Part shown: in pieces, positions 1 to 5,609 of the stretch
Layout of the letters: each line of letters begins with the position of its first letter
Position numbering within the stretch: position 1 is the stretch's first letter
NCBI GenBank assembly: GCA_947174965.1
Contig: CAMWKY010000155.1
Location: 1 to 5,609, forward strand
Direction: 5' to 3'
Origin: an uncultured Ruminococcus sp.
Lineage (GTDB): Bacteria; Bacillota; Clostridia; Oscillospirales; Ruminococcaceae
DNA length: 5,609 nucleotides
Position numbers and translations under genes: made by a program
Notes under the pieces: generated by a model
What the model saw: the letters and a program-made list of their open reading frames with translations, nothing else
What the model was told of the DNA's origin: nothing
Databases searched by the model: none

Positions 1-362
1 ACATAGTAAAGACTATTTTTATCATTTTCCCACAGAAACAGCAGATTTGTCGGCTTGTTTTTATCAAAATTCTTGTAATCACAAGGATTATAATATGCTA
101 TTTTTTCTCCTGAACAGAAAATTTCAACTTTTACACTATTATCATGAAATCCAATTACTTCTGTATATTCAATGGTATATGATTCATTAAGGTTATTTTC
201 CAATGTATAACTTTCAGTCTGAAATTCCTGCTGTTCAGCAGAAACTTCATTCATTATCCCACAGAAATTATCAATTGTTTTCAAAAAAACGTCAGCTTTT
301 TCACATGATGTAAATGATGATAAAAAAATTATTGTCAGAAAAACCCCTAAAAATTTTTTCAT
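1..362 (-). CDS. Putative small lipoprotein, unknown function (3' end beyond window)
   Basis: This open frame starts at an ATG (362-360) and runs off the left edge after 120 complete codons, so its C-terminus is not visible. The first 20 residues look like a lipoprotein signal peptide: Lys2-Lys3, a hydrophobic stretch from about residue 4 to 14 (FLGVFLTIIFL), then SSFTSC with Cys20 as the candidate lipidated residue. Phe at -3 is a departure from the usual Leu/Val/Ile, so the lipobox is good but not perfect. The mature part is polar and acidic, with no membrane segment, and carries Cys34, Cys83 and Cys94. A Shine-Dalgarno AAGGTGAT lies at 374-367, five bases before the ATG. The gene begins 19 bases after the rseP stop, which suggests co-transcription. 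I do not recognise a family. An extracytoplasmic, membrane-anchored protein is inferred only from the signal peptide. Confidence 0.72.
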   Translation of the reverse strand, partial: MKKFLGVFLTIIFLSSFTSCEKADVFLKTIDNFCGIMNEVSAEQQEFQTESYTLENNLNESYTIEYTEVIGFHDNSVKVEIFCSGEKIAYYNPCDYKNFDKNKPTNLLFLWENDKNSLYY

Positions 363-381
363 AATTATCACCTTAAACTGA

Positions 382-1446
382 CTAACTTCTTGCCTGTTCT
401 ATAAGTCGGACTATATCATTATAGGTTGCAAAAATCATTATACCAAACAAAAGCACCATTCCGGCAAGATGAACATATCCCTCATGTTCAGGCTTTACAG
501 GTTTACGTCTGATAAGCTCAATAAAGCAGAAAATCAGTCGTCCGCCGTCAAGCCCAGGAATCGGAAGAAGATTGAATATGCCAAGATTTATGGTAATAAG
601 TGCAGTCATATATACAAGATTGAAAACTGCATCTTCTGTACTTTCAGCCTGTTGAGTTGATTCATTTATAGCAGTAACAACCCCGACAGGTCCTGACATC
701 TCGTCTTTGCTGAGTTTGCCTGTAATCATCTGTTTAAGAGACATTCCAACAATATGACCCATAGACTTAAATATATCACCTGAACAGTTTATAACTCTTG
801 CAACTGTCTTTTCTTTTGTGACAAGTCCGAAATCAATAGTACTGCCTGACTGTTCATCATGAAAAACTACATCATTTAATATTACCTTCTGTCTGTCACG
901 TCTGACAACCAAATTATGTTTGTCTGTCTTTGAAGTTGAGAACATATAGTTAAGGTCAAGAATACTGTAAATTGCCGTGCCGTCCATTTCAATAATAATA
1001 TCATCATGTTTCAGACCTGTTTTATAGCTCTCCGCATAGTATGTCACTGAACCGTCGTCATTTTTGATACCGCTGAAACCTTGTATCTGCGTTGTAGGAA
1101 TCGAATCAAACATAGATGTCATAACAATAACCATGATAAAGCCAAGTATGAAGTTCATGACTGCACCCGCAACAAGAACAATCATTCTTTTCCATAATTT
1201 TGCATTGCGGAAACTTCGTGGGTCATCTCCTGAACTGTCCTCACCCTCCATTGCACAATATCCGCCAACGGGCAGAAGTCGCAGAGAGTATTTTGTTTCG
1301 CCGATTTGTTTCTGTACAATTTTCATTCCCATTCCTATTGAAAATTCCAGAACTCTTATTCCGCTGAGTTTTGCACAGATAAAATGCCCGAACTCATGAA
1401 CAGTCACAATAAGACCAAATATAAGCAATGCTATAATTATACCCAT
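382..1446 (-). CDS. rseP: RseP/RasP-type site-2 intramembrane zinc metalloprotease (M50B)
   Basis: This is a polytopic membrane protease that cuts substrates within the membrane; in Firmicutes the family (RasP/YluC) cleaves anti-sigma factors and cleared signal peptides. The 354-residue protein has the HExxH zinc site HEFGH at residues 17-21 in the first membrane helix, a second hydrophobic segment with AGAVMNF at 93-99, and one PDZ-like region at about 118-215. It also has SGPVG at 251-255, and NLLPIPGLDGGRL at 292-304 whose Asp300 is the third metal ligand. A last membrane helix lies at about 326-343. Length and motif order are normal for the single-PDZ Gram-positive form. The ATG follows the dxr stop by one base and uses AAAGGA (1458-1453), six bases upstream and inside the end of dxr, so translation is probably coupled to dxr. 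The actual substrate in this organism cannot be read from the sequence. Confidence 0.96.
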   Translation of the reverse strand: MGIIIALLIFGLIVTVHEFGHFICAKLSGIRVLEFSIGMGMKIVQKQIGETKYSLRLLPVGGYCAMEGEDSSGDDPRSFRNAKLWKRMIVLVAGAVMNFILGFIMVIVMTSMFDSIPTTQIQGFSGIKNDDGSVTYYAESYKTGLKHDDIIIEMDGTAIYSILDLNYMFSTSKTDKHNLVVRRDRQKVILNDVVFHDEQSGSTIDFGLVTKEKTVARVINCSGDIFKSMGHIVGMSLKQMITGKLSKDEMSGPVGVVTAINESTQQAESTEDAVFNLVYMTALITINLGIFNLLPIPGLDGGRLIFCFIELIRRKPVKPEHEGYVHLAGMVLLFGIMIFATYNDIVRLIEQARS

Positions 1447-1447
1447 A

Positions 1448-2602
1448 TTAATTCCTTTCTAAAGCTATAATATTTCTGACGTATTCCCTTGCTTCCCTGT
1501 CAGATTTCATTACATCATCATATCCCGATATAGTCGTAAACTTGAATTTATCAAGTACAGACGAAACTATCTCTCCAATCTGTATAAACTGAATTTCATC
1601 ATTTAAAAATGCCTTTACAGCTTCTTCGTTTGCGGAATTTACAAGACACGGATAAGCACCGCCAAGAGAAATTGCTTTTATTGCAGAATTAAGGCACTTG
1701 AAAGTATCATAATCAGGCTTTGCAAATGTAAGTGTGCCGTAATCGGTAAGTGAAAGCGGTTTTGTAGGACATTCCAGTCTTTCGGGATAAAGAAGTGCAT
1801 ACTGTATCGGGATTTTCATATCAGGTACACCCAGTTGTGCTATAACTGCAAAATCCTTGTATTCAACAGCAGAATGTATAACACTCTGGCGGTGTACAAC
1901 AATCTCAATCTGTTCAGGTTTGAGTTCAAAAAGCCACTTTGCCTCAATAAATTCAAGTCCTTTATTCATAAGTGTTGCGGAATCAATAGTAATCTTGTTT
2001 CCCATGCTCCAGTTAGGGTGATGAAGTGCATCAGACTTTGTGACGGTTTTTAATTTTTCATATGAATATCCATAAAAAGGACCACCTGAAGCTGTAAGAA
2101 TAATCTTGTTGAGCTGTTCACGCTTATTTCCCTGCAAACACTGAAATATTGCGGAATGTTCGCTGTCAACAGGGTATATCTTAACACCCTTTTTCTTTGC
2201 AAGTGACATTACAAGTTCACCGCCTGCAACAAGTGTTTCTTTGTTTGCAAGTGCAATGTCTTTTCCTGCATTTATAGCAACCAGTGTCGGGAGAAGTCCG
2301 ACCATTCCCACAACAGAATTAAGCACTATGTCATTTTCATCAAGTGATGCAATTTCACAAAGTCCGTCCATTCCGCAGAGGATTTTTATATCAGTATCAG
2401 CAAGACGGCTTTTCATTTCAGAATACTTGTTCTCATTATATATTCCTACATATTTCGGCTTGAACTTTCTTGCCTGCTCCTCCAGCATATCAACACTGCT
2501 GTGTGCGGAAACTGCAACAACTTTAAAACCGTGTTTTTCGCATACTTCCAGTGATTGAGTACCTATTGAGCCTGTTGAACCTAAAATTGAAACCTTTTTC
2601 AT
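1448..2602 (-). CDS. dxr: 1-deoxy-D-xylulose 5-phosphate reductoisomerase
   Basis: This cytoplasmic enzyme catalyses the NADPH-dependent rearrangement and reduction of DXP to 2-C-methyl-D-erythritol 4-phosphate, the committed step of the MEP isoprenoid pathway. The 384-residue protein has the nucleotide-binding GSTGSIG at residues 8-14, ALANKETLVAGG at 117-128, and metal ligands Asp146 and Glu148 in PVDSEHSAIFQ. It also has LTASGGPF at 169-176, the flexible active-site loop HHPNWSMGNK at 194-203, and Glu217 in MNKGLEFIEAKW as the remaining metal ligand. All catalytic positions I can check are present and the length is typical. The ATG at 2602 has a strong AAGGAGAT (2618-2611) in front. The gene is preceded by an 89-base gap holding a hairpin and a weak possible promoter, so it may be partly independent of cdsA. 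Its presence shows that the organism uses the MEP route. Confidence 0.98.
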   Translation of the reverse strand: MKKVSILGSTGSIGTQSLEVCEKHGFKVVAVSAHSSVDMLEEQARKFKPKYVGIYNENKYSEMKSRLADTDIKILCGMDGLCEIASLDENDIVLNSVVGMVGLLPTLVAINAGKDIALANKETLVAGGELVMSLAKKKGVKIYPVDSEHSAIFQCLQGNKREQLNKIILTASGGPFYGYSYEKLKTVTKSDALHHPNWSMGNKITIDSATLMNKGLEFIEAKWLFELKPEQIEIVVHRQSVIHSAVEYKDFAVIAQLGVPDMKIPIQYALLYPERLECPTKPLSLTDYGTLTFAKPDYDTFKCLNSAIKAISLGGAYPCLVNSANEEAVKAFLNDEIQFIQIGEIVSSVLDKFKFTTISGYDDVMKSDREAREYVRNIIALERN

Positions 2603-2627
2603 AATATTATATCTCCTTATGAGGATA

Positions 2628-2657
2628 ATTATGTATTTTTGTTATAAAGAAAGGCAA
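2628..2657 (-). promoter_or_regulatory. Weak candidate promoter for dxr-rseP
   Basis: Read on the minus strand, TTGCCT (2657-2652, four of six matches to TTGACA) is followed after 18 bases by CATAAT (2633-2628, five of six matches to TATAAT). A start about seven bases downstream would give a short leader containing the dxr Shine-Dalgarno site. The -35 box lies in the 3' arm of the hairpin at 2649-2674. In DNA this AT-rich such matches arise easily by chance, so this is only a candidate. Confidence 0.22.
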
Positions 2658-2674
2658 CGTCATTGTCGCCTTTC
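2642..2674 (-). terminator. Intergenic hairpin between cdsA and dxr, terminator- or attenuator-like
   Basis: In the transcript, GAAAGGCGAC (2674-2665) pairs with GUUGCCUUUC (2658-2649) over ten consecutive base pairs including one G-U, with a six-base loop AAUGAC. The 3' side continues as UUUAUAA (2648-2642). The stem is convincing, but the U-tract is short and interrupted, so full termination is unlikely. Partial termination, an RNA-processing site or a stability element would fit equally well. It sits 17 bases past the cdsA stop. On the opposite strand no T-run follows the stem, so the minus direction is preferred. Confidence 0.45.
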
Positions 2675-2691
2675 ATTCATAATTATTCCAC

Positions 2692-3549
2692 TTATTTGAT
2701 TAATAAATTCAAGAATACAGAAAATGCTGGCAGCACAAACAGAACACTGTCAAATCTGTCCATAAATCCGCCATGACCTGGCATGATTTTACCGTAATCC
2801 TTGAAACCAATCTGCCTTTTTACCATAGATGCCGATAAATCACCCAGAGTTCCCACAACTGCACATACTGCTCCTGCAATTCCAAAAAGAATATAGTTTA
2901 TTTTGCACGGAGTATCAGCAATAATTTCTTTATAAACAAAAAGTGCTATCACAAAGAAAACAGCAGTAGAAACAATGCCACCGATAAATCCCTCAACAGT
3001 CTTTTTCGGACTAATTTCTGGACAAAGTTTATGCTTTCCAAGTGCGACACCCGTGAAATAAGCACCTGAATCGGCAATCCACGCTCCACACAAACCCATT
3101 AATATAAGAAATACGCTATGTGGTAAATCATTCAGTCCAATTATACACATCATTGAGCGAGGTATCATGAACATACACGCAAGTACAAAGAATATTTGTG
3201 TATACTGTATCTCCTTATGCTTTTTCAACCATACTGCAAATATCACAAATACACACAGAAATTGCAGTGAGTACAATATAGTGCTGACAATAACATAATG
3301 GCTGAAAGCATCGTAGTGTAAACTGATTAAACTATTTAAAATATTCCTTATTGGTTCACCAATTGCAAAAAATTCTGCTGTTATCAGAATTGGATAGCAC
3401 TTTTCAAGTTTAACCGCCCTGATAAGTTCAAACAGCATTATTGCTATTACAACCGCAACAGCTATTGGCAGAACTATTGTTTCGTGCAGACAAAGCACTG
3501 TTACTGCGACTGCAATTCCGACAACTGCCGAGATAATACGTGTAAGCAA
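2692..3549 (-). CDS. cdsA: Phosphatidate cytidylyltransferase (CDP-diacylglycerol synthase)
   Basis: This integral membrane enzyme makes CDP-diacylglycerol and diphosphate from phosphatidate and CTP, the branch point to bacterial phospholipids. With the start chosen here it has 285 residues, beginning MLTRIISAVVGI. There are about seven or eight hydrophobic segments, WIADSGAYFTG at 157-167, SPKKTVEG at 180-187, and the family signature at about 240-267 with SASMVKRQIGFKD, PGHGG and DRFD, including the conserved metal-binding aspartates. The frame stays open upstream to an ATG at 3666, but that would add 39 residues overlapping uppS by 116 bases. The extension is polar and unlike the family N-terminus. 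The TTG at 3549-3547 has GGAGGT (3562-3557) seven bases upstream and lies one base after the uppS stop, so I take TTG as the start. The family is certain; the start is strongly supported. Confidence 0.95.
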   Translation of the reverse strand: MLTRIISAVVGIAVAVTVLCLHETIVLPIAVAVVIAIMLFELIRAVKLEKCYPILITAEFFAIGEPIRNILNSLISLHYDAFSHYVIVSTILYSLQFLCVFVIFAVWLKKHKEIQYTQIFFVLACMFMIPRSMMCIIGLNDLPHSVFLILMGLCGAWIADSGAYFTGVALGKHKLCPEISPKKTVEGFIGGIVSTAVFFVIALFVYKEIIADTPCKINYILFGIAGAVCAVVGTLGDLSASMVKRQIGFKDYGKIMPGHGGFMDRFDSVLFVLPAFSVFLNLLIK

Positions 3550-3550
3550 A

Positions 3551-4288
3551 TCACACACCTCCGAAACGGCGGTTGCGTCTGTCAAATTCAATAAGTGCCT
3601 TGTCAAGTTCGGCAGGAGTAAAGTCAGGCCAAAGAATGTCCGTGAAGTAATATTCCGCATAGGCACACTGCCATATAAGATAGTTTGACAGTCTCAATTC
3701 GCCCGACGGACGTATTACCAAATCAACATCAGGAAGACCCTTTGTATAGAGTTCATTCGCAACAGACTGCTCCGTAATATCTTCGGGACGTATTTCACCG
3801 TTTACAGCCTTTTGTGCAAGTATGCGTGCAGCGTGTGCAATTTCATCACGTCCGCCATAGTTTACCGCCATCATAAGATTCATTTCAGTATAATGTGCTG
3901 TATCTTCTTCCAGCTTAATCATTTTCTCCTGCAAATCTTCATCAAATGCAGACTTGTCGCCAAGAAAAATCATTCGTGTATTTTCACTCAGAAAGTTTCG
4001 TACATCAACAATATATTCACGGAACAAATCCATAATAGTATGTATTTCGTCATCAGGTCTTTGCCAGTTTTCAGTTGAAAAAGCGTAGAAAGATATGTTC
4101 TTTAAGCCTATATCCTTGCAGTAGCGGACAATCTTCTTGAAATTTTTTGCTCCCTCTTTGTGACCGAAAGGACGTGGCAGACCTCTTTTCTTTGCCCACC
4201 TGCCGTTGCCGTCCATGATAAAACCGACGTGTTCGGGAAGTTTTTCGGGCAATGTTATAACGTCTTCTTTTTTACCGAATATAGCCAT
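3551..4288 (-). CDS. uppS: Undecaprenyl diphosphate synthase (cis-prenyltransferase)
   Basis: This enzyme condenses isopentenyl diphosphate units onto farnesyl diphosphate in cis, giving the C55 carrier used for peptidoglycan and other wall polymers; it acts at the cytoplasmic face of the membrane. The 245-residue protein shows the family blocks in order: HVGFIMDGNGRWA at 20-32 with catalytic Asp26, GHKEGAKN at 42-49, FYAFSTENW at 67-75, NYGGRDEI at 143-150, and IRPSGELRLSNYLIWQ at 192-207. Glu212 in AYAEYYF is the expected magnesium ligand, and the C-terminus is RRFGG. Pro194 sits where E. coli has Thr (RTGGE), a mild variant next to the diphosphate-binding Arg193. The ATG is one base after the frr stop and has only a poor Shine-Dalgarno match (GGTG very close, AAGGAA about 15 bases up), so expression probably depends on coupling to frr. 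Confidence 0.97.
   Translation of the reverse strand: MAIFGKKEDVITLPEKLPEHVGFIMDGNGRWAKKRGLPRPFGHKEGAKNFKKIVRYCKDIGLKNISFYAFSTENWQRPDDEIHTIMDLFREYIVDVRNFLSENTRMIFLGDKSAFDEDLQEKMIKLEEDTAHYTEMNLMMAVNYGGRDEIAHAARILAQKAVNGEIRPEDITEQSVANELYTKGLPDVDLVIRPSGELRLSNYLIWQCAYAEYYFTDILWPDFTPAELDKALIEFDRRNRRFGGV
3557..3562 (-). promoter_or_regulatory. Ribosome binding site that sets the cdsA TTG start
   Basis: GGAGGT lies inside the last codons of uppS (encoding Gly-Gly), seven bases before the TTG at 3549. It is the strongest Shine-Dalgarno match in this part of the operon and favours TTG over the ATG at 3666. A GTG at 3558-3556 overlaps the site itself and cannot use it. Confidence 0.8.
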
Positions 4289-4289
4289 A

Positions 4290-4844
4290 TTACACCGTCA
4301 TGATTTCCTTTTCTTTTGCTGTAACAGTCTTATCAGCATCAGCGCAGTATTTGTCTGTCAAATCCTGAACTTTCTTTTCGCAGTCTTTGAGGTCGTCCTC
4401 TGTAATTTCAGAATTTTTCTTCATAGCCTTAAGCTTATCCATAGTATCACGGCGGATAGAACGTATTGCTACCTTTGCATCTTCACCGATTTTCTTTACA
4501 CTCTTGCAAAGCTCTTTACGTCTTTCCTCTGTAAGCTGTGGAAATGTCAAGCGGAGGACACTACCGTCATTTGTCGGGTTAATACCGATGTCGGAAGCCT
4601 GAATAGCCTTTTCGATAAGCTTCAGGCATGATTTGTCCCAAGGCTGAATTACAAGTATTCTTGCCTCTGATACAGATATACTTGCTAACTGTGCAACGGG
4701 AGTCGGCGAGCCGTAATAATCAACCTGAACTTTGTCAAGTATGGCTGGATTTGCTCTGCCTGCTCTGATTGCTCCAAATTCCTTGTCAAGATTAGCAAGA
4801 CTTTTTGTCATTTTCTCTTTTGCATTGTTAATAGTTGCTTTCAT
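4290..4844 (-). CDS. frr: Ribosome recycling factor
   Basis: Frr splits post-termination ribosomes together with EF-G in the cytoplasm. The 184-residue protein is full length for the family (about 185). It opens with a helical segment reaching EFGAIRAGRANPAILD at 22-37, continues with VDYYGSPTPVAQLASISV (41-58) and the domain II strands around ILVIQPWD (63-70), and then NDGSVLRLTFPQLTEERR (92-109). The long C-terminal helices carry IRSIRRDTMDKLK at 127-139, where Arg132 is the conserved ribosome-contacting arginine. The start ATG at 4844 follows pyrH by 18 bases, with AAAGGAAT (4860-4853) about eight to ten bases upstream. The pyrH-frr pairing is widespread in bacteria and supports the call. 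Nothing unusual is seen. Confidence 0.98.
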   Translation of the reverse strand: MKATINNAKEKMTKSLANLDKEFGAIRAGRANPAILDKVQVDYYGSPTPVAQLASISVSEARILVIQPWDKSCLKLIEKAIQASDIGINPTNDGSVLRLTFPQLTEERRKELCKSVKKIGEDAKVAIRSIRRDTMDKLKAMKKNSEITEDDLKDCEKKVQDLTDKYCADADKTVTAKEKEIMTV

Positions 4845-4862
4845 AGTTAAAAATTCCTTTCA

Positions 4863-5573
4863 TTAATCATTAGATACAACAGTACCGACATTTTCACCCA
4901 TAACAGCATCATAGATATTATCAGGACGACTTAAATCAAATACAAGCATCTTCATATTATTATCTCTGCACATTGTAGCGGCTGTACTATCCATAACACC
5001 AAGATTTTCACTTAAAACCTGTGCAAAAGTAAGTGTATCATATTTTTTTGCATCAGGATATACATGAGGGTCTTTGTCGTAAACACCGTCTACCATAGTA
5101 GCCTTAAAGTAAATATCTGCCTGAATTTCAGCAGCACGGAGAGAAGCGGCTGTATCTGTTGAGAAAAACGGATTGCCTGTTCCGCAGCCGAATATAACAA
5201 CTCTTCCTTTTTCAAGGTGACGGACTGCTCTGTTGCGGATATAAGGTTCAGCTACCTGCTGCATTGAAATTGCAGTCTGGACACGCACGTCACAACCAAG
5301 CGATTCAAGAACATCTGCAACAGCAAGTGCATTCATTGCAGTTGCAAGCATACCAATATGGTCAGCACGTGTTCTGTCCATTGTTCCGCTTGAACGTCCT
5401 CTCCAGAAGTTTCCTCCGCCAACAACAACAGCAACCTGTACTCCTGCATCAGTAACTTTCTTTATACTTTTACAGATTTCTGTAATAACATCATGGTCAA
5501 GCCCCTGCTTTTTATCACCTGCCAAAGCTTCTCCGCTGAGTTTCAATAATATTCTTTTGTATTTTACTCCCAT
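4863..5573 (-). CDS. pyrH: Uridylate kinase (UMP kinase)
   Basis: PyrH phosphorylates UMP to UDP with ATP in pyrimidine nucleotide synthesis; the bacterial enzyme is a hexamer of the amino-acid-kinase fold, commonly activated by GTP and inhibited by UTP. The 236-residue protein shows [11 protein letters not shown] at 7-17, [10 protein letters not shown] at 50-59, [15 protein letters not shown] at 70-84, [17 protein letters not shown] at 131-147 and [13 protein letters not shown] at 157-169. The C-terminal part carries [14 protein letters not shown] at 194-207. Length and motifs are normal. The frame is open three codons further to a GTG at 5582, but that codon overlaps the Shine-Dalgarno AGAGGT (5586-5581). 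The ATG at 5573 sits seven bases behind it, so I take that ATG. In many Firmicutes tsf lies just upstream, which would be outside this window. Confidence 0.97.
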   Translation of the reverse strand: MGVKYKRILLKLSGEALAGDKKQGLDHDVITEICKSIKKVTDAGVQVAVVVGGGNFWRGRSSGTMDRTRADHIGMLATAMNALAVADVLESLGCDVRVQTAISMQQVAEPYIRNRAVRHLEKGRVVIFGCGTGNPFFSTDTAASLRAAEIQADIYFKATMVDGVYDKDPHVYPDAKKYDTLTFAQVLSENLGVMDSTAATMCRDNNMKMLVFDLSRPDNIYDAVMGENVGTVVSND

Positions 5574-5580
5574 TTTAAAC

Positions 5581-5586
5581 ACCTCT
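5581..5586 (-). promoter_or_regulatory. Ribosome binding site that sets the pyrH start
   Basis: AGAGGT is seven bases upstream of the ATG at 5573-5571, an ideal spacing, and overlaps the alternative GTG at 5582-5580, which excludes that codon as its start. The remaining leader up to the window edge (5587-5609) is AT-rich and contains the small palindrome AGTACT and a TATACA. A promoter cannot be judged because the -35 region would fall outside the window. Confidence 0.75.
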
Positions 5587-5609
5587 TGATTAGTAGTACT
5601 ATGTATATT

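Noticed and set aside
1064..1399. Plus-strand open frame of 111 codons opposite rseP
   Set aside because: It is the antisense shadow of the conserved N-terminal half of rseP; it contains no domain and has no support as a gene.
2241..2558. Plus-strand open frame of 105 codons opposite dxr
   Set aside because: It is a Ser-rich shadow of the dxr N-terminal domain with no supporting motif.
2642..2682. Reading the cdsA-dxr hairpin as a plus-strand terminator
   Set aside because: No gene ends there on the plus strand and no T-run follows the stem in that direction.
4206..4631. Plus-strand open frame of 141 codons over the frr/uppS junction
   Set aside because: It lies wholly opposite two clear core genes, is rich in Cys/Phe/Leu as expected from antisense reading of Lys/Glu-rich genes, and shows no recognisable motif.
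5264..5455. Plus-strand open frame with a Gln-rich tail opposite pyrH
   Set aside because: The Gln runs come from reading Ala/Val/Gly-rich pyrH codons in reverse (cagcaa-type repeats); there is no independent evidence for a gene.
5574..5582. GTG start three codons upstream for pyrH
   Set aside because: The GTG overlaps the only Shine-Dalgarno site, which is ideally spaced for the ATG at 5573.
1..5609. A novel defence, mobile or CRISPR-type system
   Set aside because: Six of the seven genes are standard core housekeeping genes in conserved order; I see no direct repeats, inverted terminal repeats, integrase or toxin-antitoxin features.

Overview
The window is AT-rich (roughly 60-65% A+T by eye) and every recognisable gene lies on the minus strand, so transcription runs from the right edge to the left edge. 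In transcription order it reads pyrH (UMP kinase), frr (ribosome recycling factor), uppS (undecaprenyl diphosphate synthase), cdsA (CDP-diacylglycerol synthase), dxr (DXP reductoisomerase of the MEP pathway), rseP (site-2 intramembrane metalloprotease), and then the first 120 codons of an unrecognised small lipoprotein-like gene cut by the left edge. This is the classic conserved bacterial envelope/translation cluster. The gene order, base composition and strong Shine-Dalgarno sites fit a low-GC Firmicute of class Clostridia. A Ruminococcus/Oscillospiraceae-type host is my best guess from the overall look of the proteins, but it is a weak inference.

Layout: positions 5609-5574 are a short leader with a ribosome binding site for pyrH. 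pyrH (5573-4863) and frr (4844-4290) are 18 bases apart. frr/uppS and uppS/cdsA are nearly fused, each with one base between stop and start. An 89-base gap with a 10-bp hairpin separates cdsA from dxr. dxr and rseP are again one base apart. The lipoprotein-like gene follows rseP after 19 bases. There is no stretch above 300 bases without a gene, and I see no RNA gene, mobile element, CRISPR array or obvious repeat family.

The genes cooperate in supply of envelope precursors. dxr feeds isoprenoid precursors that UppS condenses into the C55 lipid carrier for peptidoglycan. CdsA makes CDP-diacylglycerol for phospholipids, using CTP that descends from the UMP phosphorylated by PyrH. RseP clips membrane proteins and signal-peptide remnants in that same membrane. 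Frr recycles ribosomes and is a usual companion of pyrH. Two starts differ from the longest open frame: cdsA most likely begins at a TTG at 3549, and pyrH at the ATG at 5573.

Most of this window is ordinary core genome. I do not see a previously undescribed system. The points most worth a second look are the lipoprotein-like gene placed directly behind rseP, where ispG, proS or polC often sit in relatives, the hairpin plus possible promoter that may split the operon before dxr, and the recurring stop-T-start junction.
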